Below are positions 60,675-64,000 of a stretch of DNA of 64,000 bases, piece by piece. The first letter of the stretch is position 1. Each line of letters begins with the position of its first letter. The DNA is from Arthrobacter sp. StoSoilB5 (GTDB taxonomy: Bacteria; Actinomycetota; Actinomycetes; Actinomycetales; Micrococcaceae), in the NCBI RefSeq assembly GCF_019977235.1, contig NZ_AP024646.1:620001-684000 (forward strand), given 5' to 3'. The translations under genes were made by a program, and so were the position numbers. A model generated the notes under the pieces. The model searched no databases and had not been told where the DNA came from. It saw only the letters and a program-made list of their open reading frames with translations.

Positions 60675-62051
60675 CTAATTGGTTTTTGCGAGTTCGGCTG
60701 CGGCGACCGCGCTGGGAGCGGCAGTGCCTTCTGGTCGGTTCCGCGCGTAGAGGAATGTGGCGATGGCCGTGATGACCAGACAGCCGGCCAGGAAGAGCAG
60801 CCCGGCAAGGTTGCTGTGCGTGGCGTCGTTGAGCAGCCCGACGGCGTAGGGGGCTACGAATCCTCCAACGTTCCCGATGGAGTTGACCAGTGCCAGGCCC
60901 GCAGCCGCGGCTGCGCCGCCCAATGCGGCTGATGGCATGGACAGGAGCGGTGCGGTTGCGGAGAAGACGCCCATCGCCGCGATCGTGAGGAATACCAGTG
61001 CGGCGACAGGATTGACCGGGAGAAGGAACGCGGCCCCGGTCAGCCCGAATGCTGCAATGAGCATGCTGATGCTGGCGTGGGCTGCGCGTTTGCCGGTCCG
61101 GTCCGAGCGGCGGCTCCAGTAGAAGACGAACAAGGCTGCAGCCGCGTAGGGAATGACGACGATGAAGCCCACTTGGGCTGGATCGAGCTTCCCCAGTCCG
61201 GCAACCACGGTTGGCAGCCATAGGCCAAAGCCGTAGATGCCGCAGACCATGCCGAAGTTCAGGAACGCGTACACAAGGGCCCGGCGGTCTTTCAGCCCGT
61301 CCAGGAAGCTATGCGATCCGCTGCGCTGTTTCTCCGCCAGTTCGTTGGCCATGGTCATGCTCAACCAGTTGCGTTCGTCTGCTTTGAGCCAGCGGGCATC
61401 TTCCGGGCGGTCGGTCAGCAGCCGCGGCGCCATGAACCCCAGAATGATGGCGGGGATGCCTTCAATGATGTAAAGCCACTGCCATCCGTGGAGTCCCAGC
61501 ATCCCGTCCAGATTCAGGAGCAACCCCGAGAGTGGGGCGCCGATGGCATTGGAGATGGGCTGGGCCAGGATGAATAGTCCGAGGACGGTGACCCGCTGAG
61601 CCGCGGGGAACCACAGGGTGAGGTAGAAGACGACAGCGGGAAAGAAGCCGGCTTCGGCGGCGCCGAGCAGGAAACGGATGACGTAAAACGTCGTCTCACT
61701 GTTGACCAGCGCCATGGCGGTGGCGCAGATGCCCCAGCTGATTAGGATCCGAGCGATCCACTTCCTCGCCCCGAACCTATACATGCCCCCATTACTGGGA
61801 ACTTCGAACAGTGCATACCCAATAAAGAAAATACCGGCACCAAGACCATACGCGGATGCTGTCAGGCCGATGTCTTCGCTCATTGTCAGTTTCGCAAAAC
61901 CGACGTTGTTCCGGTCCAAAAATGCGACGAAGTAGAGAAGGCAGATCACGGGGATGATCCTGCGCCGTACCTTTGCCAGGCTCCGGTCCCCAAGCTCCCC
62001 GAAGGTGAGCCGGGCCGAGCGCTGCCTAGCTGAAATCAATGTCTTCATCAA
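60675..62051 (-). CDS. MFS transporter, ACS (anion:cation symporter) family
   Basis: 458 aa, 12 helices. IIPVICLLYFVAFLDRNNVGFAKLTM in helix 1 and FEVPSNGGMYRFGARKWIARILISWGICA are diagnostic of the ACS family, whose members import sugar acids such as glucarate, tartrate or hexuronates. First gene of the leftward catabolic run; divergent from an IclR gene, about 400 bases of operator-containing DNA between. Confidence 0.9.
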   Translation of the reverse strand: MMKTLISARQRSARLTFGELGDRSLAKVRRRIIPVICLLYFVAFLDRNNVGFAKLTMSEDIGLTASAYGLGAGIFFIGYALFEVPSNGGMYRFGARKWIARILISWGICATAMALVNSETTFYVIRFLLGAAEAGFFPAVVFYLTLWFPAAQRVTVLGLFILAQPISNAIGAPLSGLLLNLDGMLGLHGWQWLYIIEGIPAIILGFMAPRLLTDRPEDARWLKADERNWLSMTMANELAEKQRSGSHSFLDGLKDRRALVYAFLNFGMVCGIYGFGLWLPTVVAGLGKLDPAQVGFIVVIPYAAAALFVFYWSRRSDRTGKRAAHASISMLIAAFGLTGAAFLLPVNPVAALVFLTIAAMGVFSATAPLLSMPSAALGGAAAAAGLALVNSIGNVGGFVAPYAVGLLNDATHSNLAGLLFLAGCLVITAIATFLYARNRPEGTAAPSAVAAAELAKTN

Positions 62052-62452
62052 GACTCCTTTGGCTTAATTCAAAGCCGCAACGGATCATCACGCGATCCTA
62101 CGACTAGTCCTATACGCCAATAGTGTGCATCATATGCACATGCTGTGCAAGGGGTGCACCAAATCAGCGCGCTTGTTCTGGCCCATCGTGGCGATTCAGC
62201 TTGACCGCCGCTCGAACGGGATCGTACATTTGTACACATCGTGTGCACATGTTGCACCTAGGTTTGTGGAGGAGGCAGTGCGGGATTGTTTGGCCCACAA
62301 ACCTGTCATCGCCCGCGGCATGGCGGCGAAAAGGGACAGCCCGGGCTGGCGGCACGGTTCAGGCGTTGGCCCGCTGTCTAAACTGGGAAGCCTGATCAGC
62401 TGATGAGCCGTAAACCCGACCGACCACCAAAACACAGGATCGAGCAGAAACC
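62052..62452. promoter_or_regulatory. Divergent control region between ACS transporter and iclR
   Basis: About 400 bases with no supported gene. It holds TGTGCATCATATGCACA (62124-62140, near-perfect palindrome) and TGTACACA-TCG-TGTGCACA (62231-62249), with TGTGCA halves repeated at 62144 and 62154. These are candidate IclR sites. Small open frames here lack ribosome sites and are treated as chance. Confidence 0.6.
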
Positions 62453-63235
62453 ATGTCGCAGACGGTAGCCCGGGCAATCCAAATTCTGGAATATTGCAGT
62501 GAACACCCGCGGACGCTGAAGGATATTGCCGCAGACCTGGGGGTTCACAGGACAACGGCATCCAGGATCCTGCAGACCATGATCGAAGCGGGGTTTGTGC
62601 GAACCGACGAGCGCGGGTATTTCGGCGTCGGGTTCAGGCTCGCCGGCCTGGCACAGTCAGCCTTGGAACAGTTCGATCTCAGGTCAGTCGTTCACCCCCA
62701 CATTGTCCGACTCAGTGAACACCTTGGCCACACCGTTCAGTTCGCCGTGCCGGAAGCCAACCGCATTGTCTATGTCGATAAAGTCGAACCCGAACAATCC
62801 ATCAGCTTGAACACAAGAATCGGCGGATTCGTAGTCATACACACAGCCGGGGTCAGTAAGGCCATTCTCGCGTTCATTGATGGTGCCCGTCGTGAGTCCA
62901 TCCTGGATAACGCCACCTTTGAACAACGGACGCCCAACTCCATCACTTCCAGATCCGAATTTGTGAAGCGTCTTGAAACGGTACGCGCTCGAGGATGGGC
63001 AGAGGACGACGGCGAGTTCGACATCGTCTCGAACTGCATAGCGGCACCGGTATGGGATCACGCAGATCGTGTAGCGGGCGCCATTTCAATTACAACGTTC
63101 CGGGAGAAGACCGGTCTGGAAGAGCTCCGCCGCAGCGTTCCTGACCTTCTGGCGACGACCATGTCCATTTCGCTCGAGCTCGGCTGGAAGCCTAAAGGCG
63201 AGTCCGCACCCTCATGGGCAAAGGCAACTGGCTGA
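62453..63235 (+). CDS. IclR-family transcriptional regulator
   Basis: 260 aa. Winged helix (VARAIQILEYCSEHPRTLKDIAADLGVHRTTASRILQTMIEAGFVRT, 5-52) and the effector domain (NRIVYVDKVEPEQSISLNTRIGGFVVIHTAGVSKAILAF; ARGWAEDDGEFDIVSNCIAAPVWD) of IclR proteins, which usually sense aromatic or sugar-acid compounds. ATG 62453 is preceded by GAGCAG. Divergent from the ACS transporter and presumably controls it. Confidence 0.92.
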   Translation: MSQTVARAIQILEYCSEHPRTLKDIAADLGVHRTTASRILQTMIEAGFVRTDERGYFGVGFRLAGLAQSALEQFDLRSVVHPHIVRLSEHLGHTVQFAVPEANRIVYVDKVEPEQSISLNTRIGGFVVIHTAGVSKAILAFIDGARRESILDNATFEQRTPNSITSRSEFVKRLETVRARGWAEDDGEFDIVSNCIAAPVWDHADRVAGAISITTFREKTGLEELRRSVPDLLATTMSISLELGWKPKGESAPSWAKATG

Positions 63236-63305
63236 CCGAGCAGCACCAAAGACTGTTTTCATACATCTAGCGGGAAGCGCCGCCTCCTACACGCCCGATC
63301 GTGGC

Positions 63306-63776
63306 CTAAACCCCCACCGTCTTCAGGTAACTCCGGATGCCATCAACCACCAGTTGGTGGTCCTCGTCCGACGATAAGCCAGCCACCGTGACAGCCCCGA
63401 TCACGCCTGCCCCACGGACCCGGATGGGGAACGAACCACCGGCCAGCGTGTAATCCTCCGGAGCGAGCCACCCGCCGCCCAGGGGGTTGCGTTCGGAGAA
63501 TTGCTCAGTCAGCAGTGCCGTGCTGTGCTCGAACCGCAGCACGGAAGCGGACTTCCGGCGGATCCACTCCTCCTGGTCGGCTGTGGCGCCTGGCAGGACG
63601 CAGCGGAAGAGCACGAGGTTGTGCCGGCGGATATCAATGGCCACTCCAAGCTCTGAAGCGATCGCGTGGTTGGCGATCAGTGAGCCGAGCCGCCAGGCGT
63701 CGTGGTGGTCAAAACTTGCGAACACCAGCTCTTCTTCCTGCTGGCGCAACTCCACAAGGCGGGCAGATTCAGTCAT
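63306..63776 (-). CDS. UPF0303 / GlcG-like haem-degrading-domain protein
   Basis: 156 aa. RRHNLVLFRCVLPGATADQEEWIRRKSASVLRFEHSTALL and GGGWLAPEDYTLAGGSFPIRVRGAGVIGAVTVAGLSSDEDHQLVVDGIRSYL are the family hallmarks. Proteins of this type occur beside sugar-acid and inositol-type catabolic genes; no reaction is established. The start overlaps the Gfo/Idh/MocA stop by four bases (ATGA), so it belongs to that operon. Confidence 0.85.
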   Translation of the reverse strand: MTESARLVELRQQEEELVFASFDHHDAWRLGSLIANHAIASELGVAIDIRRHNLVLFRCVLPGATADQEEWIRRKSASVLRFEHSTALLTEQFSERNPLGGGWLAPEDYTLAGGSFPIRVRGAGVIGAVTVAGLSSDEDHQLVVDGIRSYLKTVGV

Positions 63777-64000
63777 TTCTTTGCACCTTCTTCTGAAACA
63801 ACAGCGTCGGCTTTGTAGCTCAGCCCGATCTGTCGGCGGATCTCGTCCATAGCTGCCATGATGGCCACGGTCTCACTCGGCGGCAGGATGCTTCCAGCAG
63901 TCTCACCGGCACGGATAAGGCGTTCCATCTCAGCTGCCTGGTATTGCATTCCCCGGCTGTTCACGGGTTGGTCGTACCGCTCAACAACGGTGCCATCAAC
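63773..64000 (-). CDS. Gfo/Idh/MocA-family oxidoreductase, C-terminal part (cut by window edge)
   Basis: The frame enters from the right edge (VDGTVVERYDQPVNSRGMQYQAAEMERLIRAGETAGSILPPSETVAIMAAMDEIRRQIGLSY) and ends at 63773. This is the conserved C-terminal helix region of Gfo/Idh/MocA dehydrogenases, which oxidise sugars or inositols with NAD(P). The 5' part is outside. Coupled to the UPF0303 gene. Confidence 0.8.
   Translation of the reverse strand, partial: VDGTVVERYDQPVNSRGMQYQAAEMERLIRAGETAGSILPPSETVAIMAAMDEIRRQIGLSYKADAVVSEEGAKK

Noticed and set aside
62125..62403. Small plus-strand gene between the ACS transporter and iclR
   Set aside because: It overlaps the operator-rich region, has no ribosome site and shows no recognisable motif.

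Overview
The window reads as chromosome of a high-GC Gram-positive actinobacterium, most like Arthrobacter/Paenarthrobacter (Micrococcaceae). This rests on recognising protein families (DUF4193, LapA-type and Stealth proteins, a trifunctional-length PutA, actinobacterial OhrR, DnaX with an Ala/Pro-rich linker) and on high GC with GTG/TTG starts; no rRNA is present, so the genus is an inference. Genes are dense on both strands. There is no prophage, CRISPR array or plasmid module. One insertion sequence (IS481 type) is present.

Layout. 1-3.9 kb: a partial ohrR, small hypothetical genes and a TrkH potassium channel subunit, then a LapA-type membrane protein and a DUF4193 protein. 4.0-7.2 kb: a GH3 beta-glucosidase divergent from a TetR regulator, with a palindromic operator candidate between them. 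7.3-13.8 kb: a housekeeping block of lysC, an unknown membrane protein, recR, dnaX and the SRP RNA (ffs), which is not visible as an ORF. 13.9-16.0 kb: a secreted VanY-like carboxypeptidase and two poorly known proteins. 16.3-17.8 kb: tRNA-Ser(GGA) whose 3' end carries an IS481-type element flanked by 18-bp direct repeats. 17.8-26.3 kb: LysR regulator, putA, and a four-gene polyamine-type ABC transporter operon.

26.6-32.0 kb: an MpaB-type oxygenase, a DHA2-type MFS pump with a divergent MarR regulator, an M23 peptidase with a long Thr/Pro/Ala tail, and glutathione peroxidase. 32.0-37.4 kb: a CpdA-like phosphoesterase, a Stealth phosphotransferase that appears to lack a normal start codon, a HAD phosphatase, a LytR_C membrane protein and a TetR. 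37.5-43.6 kb: a complete arabinoside-use locus (LacI regulator, three ABC transporter genes, GH51 arabinofuranosidase) ending at a perfect 50-bp palindrome. 43.6-48.8 kb: DsbA-like oxidoreductase, a GT4 glycosyltransferase paired with a glycogen-debranching-type hydrolase, GNAT and Usp. 48.8-54.5 kb: tctCBA tricarboxylate transporter with a translationally coupled usp gene, divergent from its probable two-component system. 54.6-58.1 kb: ChaB/Rho-N protein, LLM flavin oxidoreductase, and an MFS/TetR pair with two near-identical 18-bp palindromes between them. 58.2-64.0 kb: an uncharacterised carbohydrate or sugar-acid catabolic locus (ROK protein, RbsD/FucU mutarotase, SDR, ACS-type MFS, IclR, UPF0303, Gfo/Idh/MocA) that runs off the right edge.

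The theme is scavenging of plant-derived and nitrogenous compounds, mostly in small regulator-plus-transporter-plus-enzyme units. The observations I would check first are the tRNA-targeted IS with a terminator resembling the tRNA's own, the apparent ATC start of the Stealth gene, the 50-bp palindrome after abfA, the ROK protein without a complete helix-turn-helix, and the substrate of the right-hand catabolic locus.
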